From Aulosira sp. FACHB-615 (GTDB lineage: Bacteria; Cyanobacteriota; Cyanobacteriia; Cyanobacteriales; Nostocaceae), in assembly GCF_014698045.1 (NCBI RefSeq), contig NZ_JACJSE010000002.1, positions 62,001 to 126,000 on the forward strand: a DNA stretch of 64,000 nt, in the 5' to 3' direction. Positions 34,677 to 43,385 of this stretch are shown one piece after another; position 1 is the stretch's first letter, and every line of letters begins with the position of its first letter. Under the pieces are notes generated by a model, which ran no database searches, had not been told where the DNA came from, and worked only from the letters and a program-made list of their open reading frames with translations. The translations under genes were made by a program, and so were the position numbers.

Positions 34677-36941
34677 TTATTCTGCAAAAATTTGTTCTCG
34701 CAAAAACTCACTTTTTTCTTGAGATAAACGATAAATTCCCGGTTCCGCTTTGCCAATTAAATGACCTTGTACATAACTAATATCTAATTTTCTCAATTGA
34801 CATAATTTCACTGGCGAAGTCTTATCTAATCCCTCAACAATAATACTGGCAGGATTGAGTGGATTGGTAGATGAAACTATCTGTTGAACAAAATTGATAA
34901 TCACACTCACTGGTTCACGATGCAGAATTTCTCGATCAATTTTGACATAAGGCGGGTTAAGTCCGGCTAATCGAGAAACTGAAGCATAACCTACACCAAA
35001 ATCATCAATTCCAAATTTAATTTTTAACTCTTGGACATATTTAGATAATCTCAATTTAAATGTATCTAATGGCGATAGCAGTTTGACCCCATCCTGATAC
35101 ATAGGTAAATCAGCTTTTTCGGAAATTTCCAAAATTAGTTTTCTCGCTGGAATTTGATTGCTTTTTCCTTCCTTGACAATTTCACGCACAGTTTCAAAAT
35201 AAGCTGTTCGCATCAAAGATTCTGGATATACATTCACAGATAAAGGTAGTATCTCATAAGCTCTATTTTGTTTGGCTTCTATCAATGCTTTTCTGTAGCT
35301 ATCAGCCGCTAATCTGAGGAGAAATTTATCTAACTCTATGGTAAATTTACGTCCCCATAACTCAGCAGCATAAAATAAATCTACAGGCGCAGTTAAACTA
35401 TCTGGGTCACGGGCTAAAGCTTCCCAGCCACTAATTGAAAATGTGTCTAAATCAAGAATTGGCTCAAAATAGATAATAATTTTAGCCAGGCGATCGCAGA
35501 AAAGACTAAATCTTTTCTCATAAAAAGAAATTGGGACAAATCCATATACTTTTTTTAAGTTATCCAGAATGGATGCTTCTACTCTGGCGGATTGGAGATA
35601 GAATTTTTGACTAGATAAGTAGAAACTAGAAATAATCGTACAGTAAGCATCACTGAGTAAGTAAGAATCTCGCAGTAAACCACAGACTAAAATAAATTCA
35701 TTATCTAATGTATCTAAAGGTATTAATATAAAGGCTTTAGATACTGATGCTTGTTCATCATAGTGGATTCTAAAAATTCCATGATGGTCTGAAGTAAATA
35801 TAGAGTTAATGGGAAGATTCGCCAGGATTTTATTTTTAATAATCTCAGCATAATCATCATCATCAATAACTTCGCTAAAATGACTCTGTGCTTTAATATC
35901 CCAAACATTTTGATGGTTAGCACGACTCATGACAAACACTAGGTCTGCATCGGAAGTTAATCTGATGATTTCTAGAATAAAATTTTGAATTACAGGAGTT
36001 TCTTCTTTATATTTAGATAAAAGTCTCTCCGAAAATTCGTCTAATTTAGTAATTAACCTACTAATAAATGACTCAAACGGCTGTAATAGACTGGGGATAG
36101 GATTATAGTACCTATCATTGTTGAGTTTACTGGAATATTCTAACTTAATTTCTCCGATTTTAATTTTACTATGAGTTGTTCCTAAAACATGGGGAGGATG
36201 ACATTTAGCTTTTGCTAAAATAATTTCAAAACCCTTATCTCGCATGACAATAATTTTAGGATTGAGATTCGGTAAGAATTCTTGTATCTTACAACTAGCA
36301 TATTCATGGAGTTCTAAGATTGATATTTGTCCATCTCTATTCAAATCCCCGGCTCCTGTTTCGATACCTTCTATTAAATAACGAGTATAAACAGATAGTT
36401 CTGCCCCTTCTTGTTCAAAAGAATATTCAGTACAACTAGAAGATGCAAGCACAACACGCCCTTCTGAACCTAGTTGTCCTTGTAAATCAATAGAATTATC
36501 ATTTTTCGCAAATAAAATTGGGTCGAATGCTCCACTAAAACAGCAGTCTAAGATAATTACCTGACGTTTGGCTCGACTACGTTTCATTACTTCATGAATA
36601 AAACTAGCTGGAACTGCTGTAGACCTAACTAATTCTCCTTTGGAGTTTTTCTTGGTTGCGCGGGTTGCAAAATATAAGTTACCCGCATCATCTTTAATAC
36701 CATGACCAGAAAAATACAAAAGAATTAAATCTTCTTTTGTTCGTTCTGAGAAAAGTGCTTCAATTTCATATTGCATTATCTGAGGATCAGGATTTTTTAA
36801 GCTTTTTAACTCATGAAAATCTCCCATCTCAGGATCTTGTAAAACTCGACGTAATGCTTCAATATCTTTCCCTGCTGCTGGAAGAGGATTTAATCCAGGT
36901 TCGTATTCATCAACACCGATTAGTAATCCTATTTTTGCCAT
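34677..36941 (-). CDS. Caspase-like peptidase fused to EAL phosphodiesterase
   Basis: A 754-aa protein joining two enzyme types. Residues 1-245 form a C14 caspase (orthocaspase) domain with catalytic histidine H80 in YFSGHG and cysteine C134 in LDCCFSGA. An EF-hand-like calcium loop DLNRDGQISILE lies at 199-210. A middle region (about 315-445) looks GAF-like. Residues about 470-745 form an EAL domain with E507 (WEALAR), N570, E605, D646/D647 (IDDFG), K667, E703 and Q725, the full metal and catalytic set for hydrolysing cyclic di-GMP. No signal peptide or membrane helix is visible. Both halves therefore look active. The combination suggests coupling of proteolysis to second-messenger turnover. 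Confidence 0.87.
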   Translation of the reverse strand: MAKIGLLIGVDEYEPGLNPLPAAGKDIEALRRVLQDPEMGDFHELKSLKNPDPQIMQYEIEALFSERTKEDLILLYFSGHGIKDDAGNLYFATRATKKNSKGELVRSTAVPASFIHEVMKRSRAKRQVIILDCCFSGAFDPILFAKNDNSIDLQGQLGSEGRVVLASSSCTEYSFEQEGAELSVYTRYLIEGIETGAGDLNRDGQISILELHEYASCKIQEFLPNLNPKIIVMRDKGFEIILAKAKCHPPHVLGTTHSKIKIGEIKLEYSSKLNNDRYYNPIPSLLQPFESFISRLITKLDEFSERLLSKYKEETPVIQNFILEIIRLTSDADLVFVMSRANHQNVWDIKAQSHFSEVIDDDDYAEIIKNKILANLPINSIFTSDHHGIFRIHYDEQASVSKAFILIPLDTLDNEFILVCGLLRDSYLLSDAYCTIISSFYLSSQKFYLQSARVEASILDNLKKVYGFVPISFYEKRFSLFCDRLAKIIIYFEPILDLDTFSISGWEALARDPDSLTAPVDLFYAAELWGRKFTIELDKFLLRLAADSYRKALIEAKQNRAYEILPLSVNVYPESLMRTAYFETVREIVKEGKSNQIPARKLILEISEKADLPMYQDGVKLLSPLDTFKLRLSKYVQELKIKFGIDDFGVGYASVSRLAGLNPPYVKIDREILHREPVSVIINFVQQIVSSTNPLNPASIIVEGLDKTSPVKLCQLRKLDISYVQGHLIGKAEPGIYRLSQEKSEFLREQIFAE

Positions 36942-37763
36942 ATTAATGCCACTATGACGAGTGTTAGCAAGAATAATGAAAATGCTTACTCAATTATTGT
37001 TTGCAGTCATTTTCTTTGTCTGTTACAAGTTCTGAATTAGCTTGAATAGCTATTGATATTTATCTCCGGTAAAATAATAAATTAGATGCTTATATGTCAG
37101 CTTTATCTAAGTAATTACCCTTGGATAGCGGGGGTAAAACGACAATATTACTTACTAAAAATTGGTATCAAAGGATTCTGTAACAAATGTTTACGTTGGC
37201 TGAGGTAAACGTTAAAAAAGAAAATTATATTAGCAACTCAAGAATACTGATATTAAAAAATACGTTTTTAGCTTCTCTATACTAGATTGCAGCCAAATCT
37301 CAATAATCTTAGCTTAAGTATCAAATCTTGCCGTTTTAGTCCAGTAAATATTTTCTGCGTTTTTGTGCGAAACAAAAAACATCCAGCTAATCAGCAACAC
37401 CTAGAAGTGTTTCTCATTTTGTGAAATTTGGATAAAGATTAAGGAACAAAGTATTACTATCCCTGCGTCTCTGCTTATGTCTGCTTTTGATGACAGACCT
37501 TTAGAAAATTCCGAGTTTATAAGTAGGTGGATAAAATTCGCATTTCGACTCCGCTCAATGCTCAATAAGCTGATGAGAATAAGGTTAATCATATTGGTCA
37601 CTGAGCTTTGCCGAATTGTTGAACTTGGTAATCTCAAGTTAGGTTTAATTTAGTACTTCTACTTGTAATTTGGAAACTGAGTATTTTGTTGTCATTAATT
37701 ACTAAATTTTTGGTTCTTAATGCCTTAAATATTCACAAAGAAGGCATTTTATTTAGGAAAGAT
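36942..37763. other. Intergenic region with MITE copy B
   Basis: About 820 bp upstream of the caspase-EAL gene (minus) and the secreted protein (plus). Apart from the MITE-like element at 37518-37667 no gene is supported. Confidence 0.5.
37518..37667. mobile_element. MITE-like element, copy B
   Basis: 150 bp with imperfect inverted ends (TATAAGTAGGTGGATAAAATT against TACAAGTAGAAGTACTAAATT, 15 of 21 matching). It shares the inner GCTCAATGCTCAATAAGCTGA and AATCTCAAGTTAGGTTTAAT blocks with copy A at 16205-16413, but lacks the extra inserts of that copy. Confidence 0.65.
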
Positions 37764-38885
37764 ATGCGAAAAAATCAACATATTGCCAATCAAGCGAGAA
37801 TTTTGACAGCCTTAGTTTTGACTAGTATTTTGTCTGTTGGTAGTGGGCTAACGTTGATTAAAAGTGCCATAGCAAATCCAGCTAGTTTTTCGGCAACAAC
37901 TACAAATGAAGTTTACGCAAATAAAAATCAATCTAATAACTTACCCACGTTAGTTACTAATGCAGTTCTTCAAGATGTGGTGAGCAGAAATGGTGGCTCT
38001 AGGAGAGACTTGCAAGTTATTAATTATAGTCGTAAAACTTGGCGTAATGGTTGTTTGGATCTACCACAACCGAATGAATTTTGCACTCAAGCATTAGTTC
38101 CTGGTTGGTTGGTTGTGGTATCGAATGGTGAGCAGAAATGGACTTATCACACTAATAATAATGGGCGTTCTTTGCGTTTAGCTTCAGAAACTAATTCATC
38201 ACAGAAAAAATTGCCGAAAAAAGTGAGGGATGGAGTTTTACAAGAGGCGCAAGCAGTTTCAGGCTTATCAGTGCGATCGCTATCTATCCTCAATTTTACC
38301 GCCAAAAATTGGGCAGATGGTTGCGATCGCTCCACCCCTCCTTATCCTTGTGACCCCATATCAGTTAATGGTTGGCAAGTAACCGTAGGCGCAGCAAATC
38401 AGCGTTGGGTGTTTTTCTCAGATAACGATGGTTCGCGCGTCAAGCTGGCTTCCAGTGAAAACCAAACTAACACAGCTCAATCAATTCCCATTCCCGCCAA
38501 TGAATTACCTCCACCATTAGATCAAGGTGTAGTCTTCCGCCAAATTTCTAGCGGTGGTTTTGCTGGGAGAACCTACCAAACAGTATTACTCAATGATGGT
38601 CGCGTGATTCGAGTGCGTATTGGTGATGCGAATGATTCTGAACGCAGTGTCAAGCAAACTTCACGCCGACAACTGCAACAATTTCAAAATTTACTCAAAC
38701 GCACCCGCAAGGAATTTAACAACCGCAGTTATCCCGCACCCACAGGTGCAGCAGATTTTATTACCTATACTCTTACCAGCAGACAGGGTACTGTGCAGTA
38801 TAACGATATTTCTCAAAGCAACTTGCCTCAAGATTTACAGCCAGTAATTAAAGCTTGGAATCAACTGTTGGCTAATAGTCAATAG
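37764..38885 (+). CDS. Secreted protein with duplicated domain, unknown function
   Basis: A 373-aa predicted exported protein. The ATG at 37764 (MRKNQHIANQARIL) has an AGGAAAG ribosome site and starts a signal peptide (hydrophobic ALVLTSILSVGSGLTLI, ending near IANPASFSA). Two homologous halves follow, each with a WxNGC/WADGCD and PGW-VVVSNGEQKW / NGWQVTVGAANQRWVF pattern including paired cysteines (about residues 60-215), and then a C-terminal domain with RTYQTVLLNDGRVIRVR. It has no recognised enzyme motif and resembles cyanobacterial extracellular repeat proteins of unknown role. Confidence 0.72.
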   Translation: MRKNQHIANQARILTALVLTSILSVGSGLTLIKSAIANPASFSATTTNEVYANKNQSNNLPTLVTNAVLQDVVSRNGGSRRDLQVINYSRKTWRNGCLDLPQPNEFCTQALVPGWLVVVSNGEQKWTYHTNNNGRSLRLASETNSSQKKLPKKVRDGVLQEAQAVSGLSVRSLSILNFTAKNWADGCDRSTPPYPCDPISVNGWQVTVGAANQRWVFFSDNDGSRVKLASSENQTNTAQSIPIPANELPPPLDQGVVFRQISSGGFAGRTYQTVLLNDGRVIRVRIGDANDSERSVKQTSRRQLQQFQNLLKRTRKEFNNRSYPAPTGAADFITYTLTSRQGTVQYNDISQSNLPQDLQPVIKAWNQLLANSQ

Positions 38886-38978
38886 TCCAGGACTGTGTAA
38901 GCAGGGAGCAGGGAAAAAAAATACCTTCTCTCGAAAATTGGATAATTTGTTTTCTTTATTTTCTACAAGTCCCCAACC

Positions 38979-39599
38979 TCAATCTAACTCCCGCCGTCCT
39001 TCTAAGGCTCTGGCTAAGGTTACTTCGTCGGCGTATTCTAAATCTCCGCCTACAGGTAAGCCAAAGGCAATGCGTGTCACTTTTGTAAAAGGTTTCAGTA
39101 GTTGACCTATATATAGTGTGGTGGTTTCCCCTTCTACGCTGGGACTAATTGCTAAAATCACTTCCTGGGGTTTTTGCTGACTCACCCGCCGCACTAAGGG
39201 TTGGAGATTTAATTGTTCTGGGCCAATTCCATCCATCGGCGAAATTACTCCACCCAAAACATGATATTTACCTTTGTATTCGCGGGTTTTTTCCAGTGCA
39301 ATTACATCACGGGAATCAGCAACAACGCAGATAGTTTGATTGTCGCGGTTAGGGTTGCGGCAAATTTCACAAACTGGTTCCGCAGATAAGTGAAAGCAGA
39401 CTGAACATAAACCTACTTGCTTTTTGGCATCAACCAAAGCCTGCGCCAGAGCTTCTACTTCTGCTTCTGGGCGCTTTAAAATGTGCAGAGCCAGTCGCTG
39501 GGCTGATTTGGGGCCAACTCCTGGTAGGCGTTGCAACTGCTCAATTAACCGTGCTAGGGGACGTGCGTAAACCGTGGTCTTATCTCCAGAATTGCTCAA
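38979..39599 (-). CDS. recR: Recombination protein RecR
   Basis: A 206-aa RecR protein, which works with RecO and RecF to load RecA at gaps in recombinational repair. The helix-hairpin-helix LPGVGPKSAQRLALH (about 24-38), the C4 zinc finger CSVCFHLSAEPVCEIC, the Toprim ICVVADSRDVIALEK and the Walker-like PVGGDLEYADEVTL tail are all present. The annotated start is a TTG at 39599; an in-frame stop lies two codons upstream, so no longer form is possible, and a start at an inner codon is not excluded. It is complete. Confidence 0.96.
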   Translation of the reverse strand: MSNSGDKTTVYARPLARLIEQLQRLPGVGPKSAQRLALHILKRPEAEVEALAQALVDAKKQVGLCSVCFHLSAEPVCEICRNPNRDNQTICVVADSRDVIALEKTREYKGKYHVLGGVISPMDGIGPEQLNLQPLVRRVSQQKPQEVILAISPSVEGETTTLYIGQLLKPFTKVTRIAFGLPVGGDLEYADEVTLARALEGRRELD

Positions 39600-39660
39600 C
39601 CTTAACTATGATGACATAGGGTGAAAGGGAGTAGGGAATGGGGAGTTGGGAGTAGGGGGA

Positions 39661-39751
39661 AGTGTGGGGAGTGTGGGAAGTGTGGGGAGTGTGGGAAGTG
39701 TGGGGAGTGTGGGAAGTGTGGGGAGTGTGGGAAGTGTGGGGAGTGTGGGGA
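39661..39751. repeat. 18-bp tandem repeat GTGTGGGGAGTGTGGGAA
   Basis: About five copies of an 18-bp unit (GTGTGGGGAGTGTGGGAA) between recR and rexT. It gives repetitive fake ORFs on the minus strand and should not be taken as coding. Confidence 0.9.
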
Positions 39752-39769
39752 ATGACCAAGGACAAATGA

Positions 39770-40108
39770 CTATTGACTCTTGACCATTGATTTTTGACAC
39801 AATAATGGTTGAGACGATCGCAATACTGCTTCTAATAAACCAGGAAATAACAATTCTAAATCTTCGCGCCGCAACTGATTAATGTGCTGGGTTCCTTCTT
39901 TATGGGTCAGGACTACTCCTGACTCTCTCAGAATCTTAAAGTGGTTGGACATGGTAGACTTGGCGATCGCAAAATCAAAATCCGCGCAGCATTGCTCCCC
40001 TTTACTCGCTAATAATCTCACAATCTCTAGCCGCACTGGGTCGCCCAAGGCATACAACACCGCCGGTAATGATATGTCTTTTCTGTCTGGATGATATAAA
40101 AATCTCAT
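39770..40108 (-). CDS. rexT: ArsR-type redox repressor, RexT-like
   Basis: A 112-aa winged-helix ArsR family repressor. The start at 40108 gives MRFLYHPDRKDISLPAVLYALGDP, and then vicinal cysteines C40-C41 (KGEQCCADF) fall at the same numbers as in RexT of Anabaena PCC 7120, where they form a disulfide on hydrogen peroxide exposure and release DNA. The DNA-binding helix is AKSTMSNHFKILRESGVV. The divergent gene is a thioredoxin, the known RexT target (TrxA2), and a palindrome lies between them. The frame extends 26 codons upstream into the operator region, so the shorter start is chosen. Confidence 0.88.
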   Translation of the reverse strand: MRFLYHPDRKDISLPAVLYALGDPVRLEIVRLLASKGEQCCADFDFAIAKSTMSNHFKILRESGVVLTHKEGTQHINQLRREDLELLFPGLLEAVLRSSQPLLCQKSMVKSQ

Positions 40109-40143
40109 ACTTGTATTATCTCTTAAACTAGCGTATATTTTAA

Positions 40144-40164
40144 TTATTCGATAAAATCGAATAA
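40144..40164. promoter_or_regulatory. RexT-type operator palindrome
   Basis: A perfect dyad, TTATTCGAT-AAA-ATCGAATAA, with 9-bp arms, between the divergent rexT and trxA2 genes, 25 nt upstream of the trxA2 ATG. It is the expected site for RexT repression of both genes. Confidence 0.8.
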
Positions 40165-40188
40165 ACGAATTAAAACAGGAAGGCAATT

Positions 40189-40521
40189 ATGTCATCCGTT
40201 ACAAATGTTACAGAATCCACATTCAAGCCAGAAGTTTTAGAAAGTGAGGTTCCAGTTTTAGTAGATTTTTGGGCTCCTTGGTGTGGCCCTTGTCGGATGG
40301 TTGCGCCAGTAGTCGATGAAGTTGCCAATGAATACGAAGGACAGATAAAAGTAGTGAAGGTGAACACCGATCAAAATCCTACTGTTGCCAGTCATTATGG
40401 AATTCGCACCATACCCACACTCATGATTTTTAAGGATGGGCGACAAGTAGATACGATGGTTGGTGCAGTGCCAAAATCTACATTAACTAAGACTTTAGCA
40501 CAGCATATTCCACAGGAATAA
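40189..40521 (+). CDS. trxA2: Thioredoxin (TrxA2-type)
   Basis: A 110-aa thioredoxin with the active-site motif W31-C32-G33-P34-C35 and the cis-proline IPTL segment. It reduces disulfides in the cytoplasm. A purine-rich AGGAAGG ribosome site lies just upstream. It is divergent from the RexT-like gene and separated by a palindromic operator, so it is probably derepressed by peroxide. The plus-strand genes that follow (SDR, nitroreductase, GST, MFS) have gaps of 110-230 bp and may be a linked redox and detoxification group. Confidence 0.93.
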   Translation: MSSVTNVTESTFKPEVLESEVPVLVDFWAPWCGPCRMVAPVVDEVANEYEGQIKVVKVNTDQNPTVASHYGIRTIPTLMIFKDGRQVDTMVGAVPKSTLTKTLAQHIPQE

Positions 40522-40671
40522 GAGGGAGGAGTGTGGTGATGTAGGGGTGTGTGGGTGTGTGGTGTATAAGGGTGTAGGGGTGTAAGGGTGTACGTTACTC
40601 ATTACTCATCACTCATTACTCCCACTTCGCTCAGTGTACGAAAAGCACTTCACCTGTAGAGGGGAAGCAAT

Positions 40672-41463
40672 ATGGATTTGAAATTAGATAATAAATCAGC
40701 GTTAGTTAGTGGTTCGACCACAGGTATTGGTTTTGCGATCGCCCAAACTTTAGCACAAGAAGGCGCAGCAGTAATTGTCAATGGTCGCAGTGAACAACGA
40801 GTCACCCAGGCGATTGACAAGATTAAGCAAACCACTCCTGATGCAAAAGTTACAGGTATTGTTGCCGATTTAGCAACACCAGCCGGAGTCGAGCAAGTTT
40901 TTGCTCAAGTTCCGCAAGTTGATATCCTGATTAATAATTTGGGAATTTACGAACCGAAAGCATTTTTTGAAATTACTGACGAAGATTGGCTGCATATATT
41001 GGAAGTAAACGTACTTAGCGGAGTGCGTTTAAGTCGTAAATATCTGCAAAAAATGTTGGCGCAAAACTGGGGAAGAGTGATTTTTATCTCCAGCGAGTCT
41101 GGTGTTCAAATTCCTGTAGAAATGATTCACTATGGGGTGACGAAAACGGCTCAAATTTCTCTCGCCAGGGGTTTAGCAGAACTGACCGTTGGTACAGGAG
41201 TGACAGTAAATTCTGTGCTACCAGGGCCTACACGTTCAGAAGGCGTTGAGGAATTTATTACCCAAATGGGGAAAGAAAAGGGAATCAGCGCCAGTGAAGT
41301 TGAGGCGGAATTTTTTCAAAAAGTACGTCCCAGTTCTCTTATCCAACGCTTTGCAACTAACGAAGAAGTCGCCACACTCGTAGCTTACCTTTCCAGTCCT
41401 CTGGCTTCCGCAACTAATGGTGCGGCTGTCCGGGTTGATGGTGGTGTCATTCGGTCAATTTAG
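40672..41463 (+). CDS. SDR family oxidoreductase
   Basis: A 263-aa short-chain dehydrogenase/reductase. The NAD(P)-binding TGxxxGxG motif reads GSTTGIGFAIA (about residues 14-24), the NNLG motif is INNLGIY, and the catalytic Y-x3-K is HYGVTKTA, with the serine in SSESG. The closing DGGVIRSI is common in 3-oxoacyl-ACP reductase-like members, but the substrate is unknown. It lies 150 bp after trxA2 on the same strand. Confidence 0.9.
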   Translation: MDLKLDNKSALVSGSTTGIGFAIAQTLAQEGAAVIVNGRSEQRVTQAIDKIKQTTPDAKVTGIVADLATPAGVEQVFAQVPQVDILINNLGIYEPKAFFEITDEDWLHILEVNVLSGVRLSRKYLQKMLAQNWGRVIFISSESGVQIPVEMIHYGVTKTAQISLARGLAELTVGTGVTVNSVLPGPTRSEGVEEFITQMGKEKGISASEVEAEFFQKVRPSSLIQRFATNEEVATLVAYLSSPLASATNGAAVRVDGGVIRSI

Positions 41464-41693
41464 TGCTGAGTAATATAGCAGGGGAGAAGTGACAGGGTAA
41501 AAAGTCTGTTGCTATCTAAGTTTGATTATTTACCGATGTCCTAAGTATCAAGACTGGCATCAATTTACTGCTGTCTTCTTCTGTCGATAGATATTTAAGT
41601 CCAATAGGTAAATATTTATCAATAGTTAAATCTGCCAGTCAGCAGGTAGCCAAATATATAATGCCTGTAACCTATCTTTCAGGGGAAAATCTC

Positions 41694-42359
41694 ATGAATC
41701 AAATCGCTCAAACAAAAGCTTTAGATGTACCTACCGCTATTCTTCAGCGTCGTTCGATCAAAACTTTTAAAACAGATCCCATTGCGCCAGAATTACTCAA
41801 GCAACTGGTAGAGTTAACTGTAGCCGCACCCAGTAGCTTTAACATTCAAGACTGGCGGATTATTTTGGTGCAAGATGAAGCGCAAAAAGCAGCTTTAGCT
41901 GCTGCATCTTGGAATCAAAAGCAAGTTATTGAAGCACCTGTAACTTTTGTGTTTGCGGCTGATGTTACGGCTGGTGAACAAGATTTGACTCCAATTTTAG
42001 ACCAGGGATTGCAAACTGGGGCTTGGAATGAAGGTACAGTCAACTATTTTAGAAATTCCATTCCGCAATTCCAAGCTGGTTTAGGAGACAAGCGCCGGGA
42101 ATACGCCATCAAAGATGCGATTATTGCTTCTACTCATTTAGTATTAGCAGCTGAAAGCTTGGGGTTATCCACCTGCTTTATGAATGGCTGGATTGAAGAC
42201 AAAGTAAAAGAAGTAATTGGTGCAACAGATGATCCAAATTTAGCGATCGCTGTTATCGTTCCTGTAGGTTATGCCGCAGAACCTCGCTTAAATCCCGGCC
42301 GCTTACCATTTTCTTACAACGTGTTCGTAGATAGAGTCGGTAATCCATATCAAGGTTAG
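41694..42359 (+). CDS. Nitroreductase family protein
   Basis: A 221-aa FMN-dependent nitroreductase-type oxidoreductase. The RRSIKTFKTDPI opening (with the FMN-contacting arginines), PSSFNIQDWRIILVQD, and ESLGLSTCFMNGW near the C-terminus are family hallmarks. The ATG at 41694 (MNQIAQTK) is preceded by an AGGGGAAA ribosome site, which favours it over an ATG 11 codons upstream. It reduces nitro or quinone compounds with NAD(P)H in the general case; exact substrate unknown. Confidence 0.9.
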   Translation: MNQIAQTKALDVPTAILQRRSIKTFKTDPIAPELLKQLVELTVAAPSSFNIQDWRIILVQDEAQKAALAAASWNQKQVIEAPVTFVFAADVTAGEQDLTPILDQGLQTGAWNEGTVNYFRNSIPQFQAGLGDKRREYAIKDAIIASTHLVLAAESLGLSTCFMNGWIEDKVKEVIGATDDPNLAIAVIVPVGYAAEPRLNPGRLPFSYNVFVDRVGNPYQG

Positions 42360-42576
42360 AAAATAGGGGTGCAAGGGTGTGTGGGTTGTAGGGGAGTGTG
42401 GGTATAAGGGTGTGTGGGTGTAGGGGTAGAATTCTGACTCAGCAACGCCAGCCCGCTCAAGTCGGAAGACTCGCCCACGCGGCTGGCTCCTCAGCACTCA
42501 CACTTCGACTGCGCTCAGTGTACAGCACTCAGCACTCAGCACTCAGCACTCAGCACTTAAATGGGGAATCAAATTT

Positions 42577-43275
42577 ATGATTGAGCTTTACTATTGGACA
42601 ACGCCCAACGGTCATAAAATCACGATATTTCTGGAAGAAGCGGAAATACCTTATAAAATTGTGCCTATTAATATCGGTGCTGGGGATCAGTTTCAACCAG
42701 ATTTTCTCAAGATTTCTCCTAACAATCGTATCCCGGCGATTATTGACCATGAACCAGCAGATGGCGGTGCGCCAGTCTCTATTTTTGAATCTGGGGCAAT
42801 TTTGCTGTATTTAGCTGAAAAAACCGGGAAATTGATTCCTGCTGATTTCAGAAAACGAGTAGAAGTGCTGCAATGGTTGTTTTGGCAAATGGCAGGTTTG
42901 GGGCCAATGGCGGGACAGAATCATCACTTTAGCAGCTATGCTCCCGAAAAAATTGAGTATGCAATTAACCGTTATGTCAACGAAACGGGACGCTTATACG
43001 CGGTGCTAAATAAGCAACTGGCAGATAGAGAATTTATCGCTGGTGAATATTCTATTGCAGATATCGCCGCCTATCCTTGGATTGTGCCTTACGAACGCCA
43101 AAGCCAAAAACTAGAAGATTTCCCCAATATCAAACGCTGGTTTGAAACTATTAAAGCTCGTCCCGCCACAGTTCGCGCCTACGAAAAAGCCGAAGCTTTC
43201 AAAAATCAAGCTTTAGATGTGGAAAAATCCCGCAGTTTGTTATTCAATCAATCAGCAAACACAGTTGCAAATTAA
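42577..43275 (+). CDS. Glutathione S-transferase family, YfcG/YghU-like
   Basis: A 232-aa protein with a thioredoxin-like N-domain (MIELYYWTTPNGHKITIFLEEA, then NRIPAIIDHE and the FESGAILLYLAE glutathione-binding motif) and a helical C-domain. It resembles the nu-class disulfide reductases YfcG and YghU, which use glutathione for thiol-disulfide exchange. It lies between the nitroreductase and the MFS gene. The region 42360-42576 before it is a run of low-complexity GGTGTGTGGG repeats and CAGCACTCAG repeats. Confidence 0.88.
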   Translation: MIELYYWTTPNGHKITIFLEEAEIPYKIVPINIGAGDQFQPDFLKISPNNRIPAIIDHEPADGGAPVSIFESGAILLYLAEKTGKLIPADFRKRVEVLQWLFWQMAGLGPMAGQNHHFSSYAPEKIEYAINRYVNETGRLYAVLNKQLADREFIAGEYSIADIAAYPWIVPYERQSQKLEDFPNIKRWFETIKARPATVRAYEKAEAFKNQALDVEKSRSLLFNQSANTVAN

Positions 43276-43385
43276 ATTATTGAGGGGTGTATGGGTTTAT
43301 GTAAGGGAAAATCCCCGCTATCAACCCTTTACACCCATCTCAGCACTCAGCACTCAGCACTCAGCACTTTATACAGGAGAACTAA

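Noticed and set aside
39661..39751. Tandem repeats considered as CRISPR or as a coding repeat (HTPHTS-type peptide)
   Set aside because: The 18-bp units are contiguous with no unique spacers, and the frames are low-complexity shadows of the repeat.
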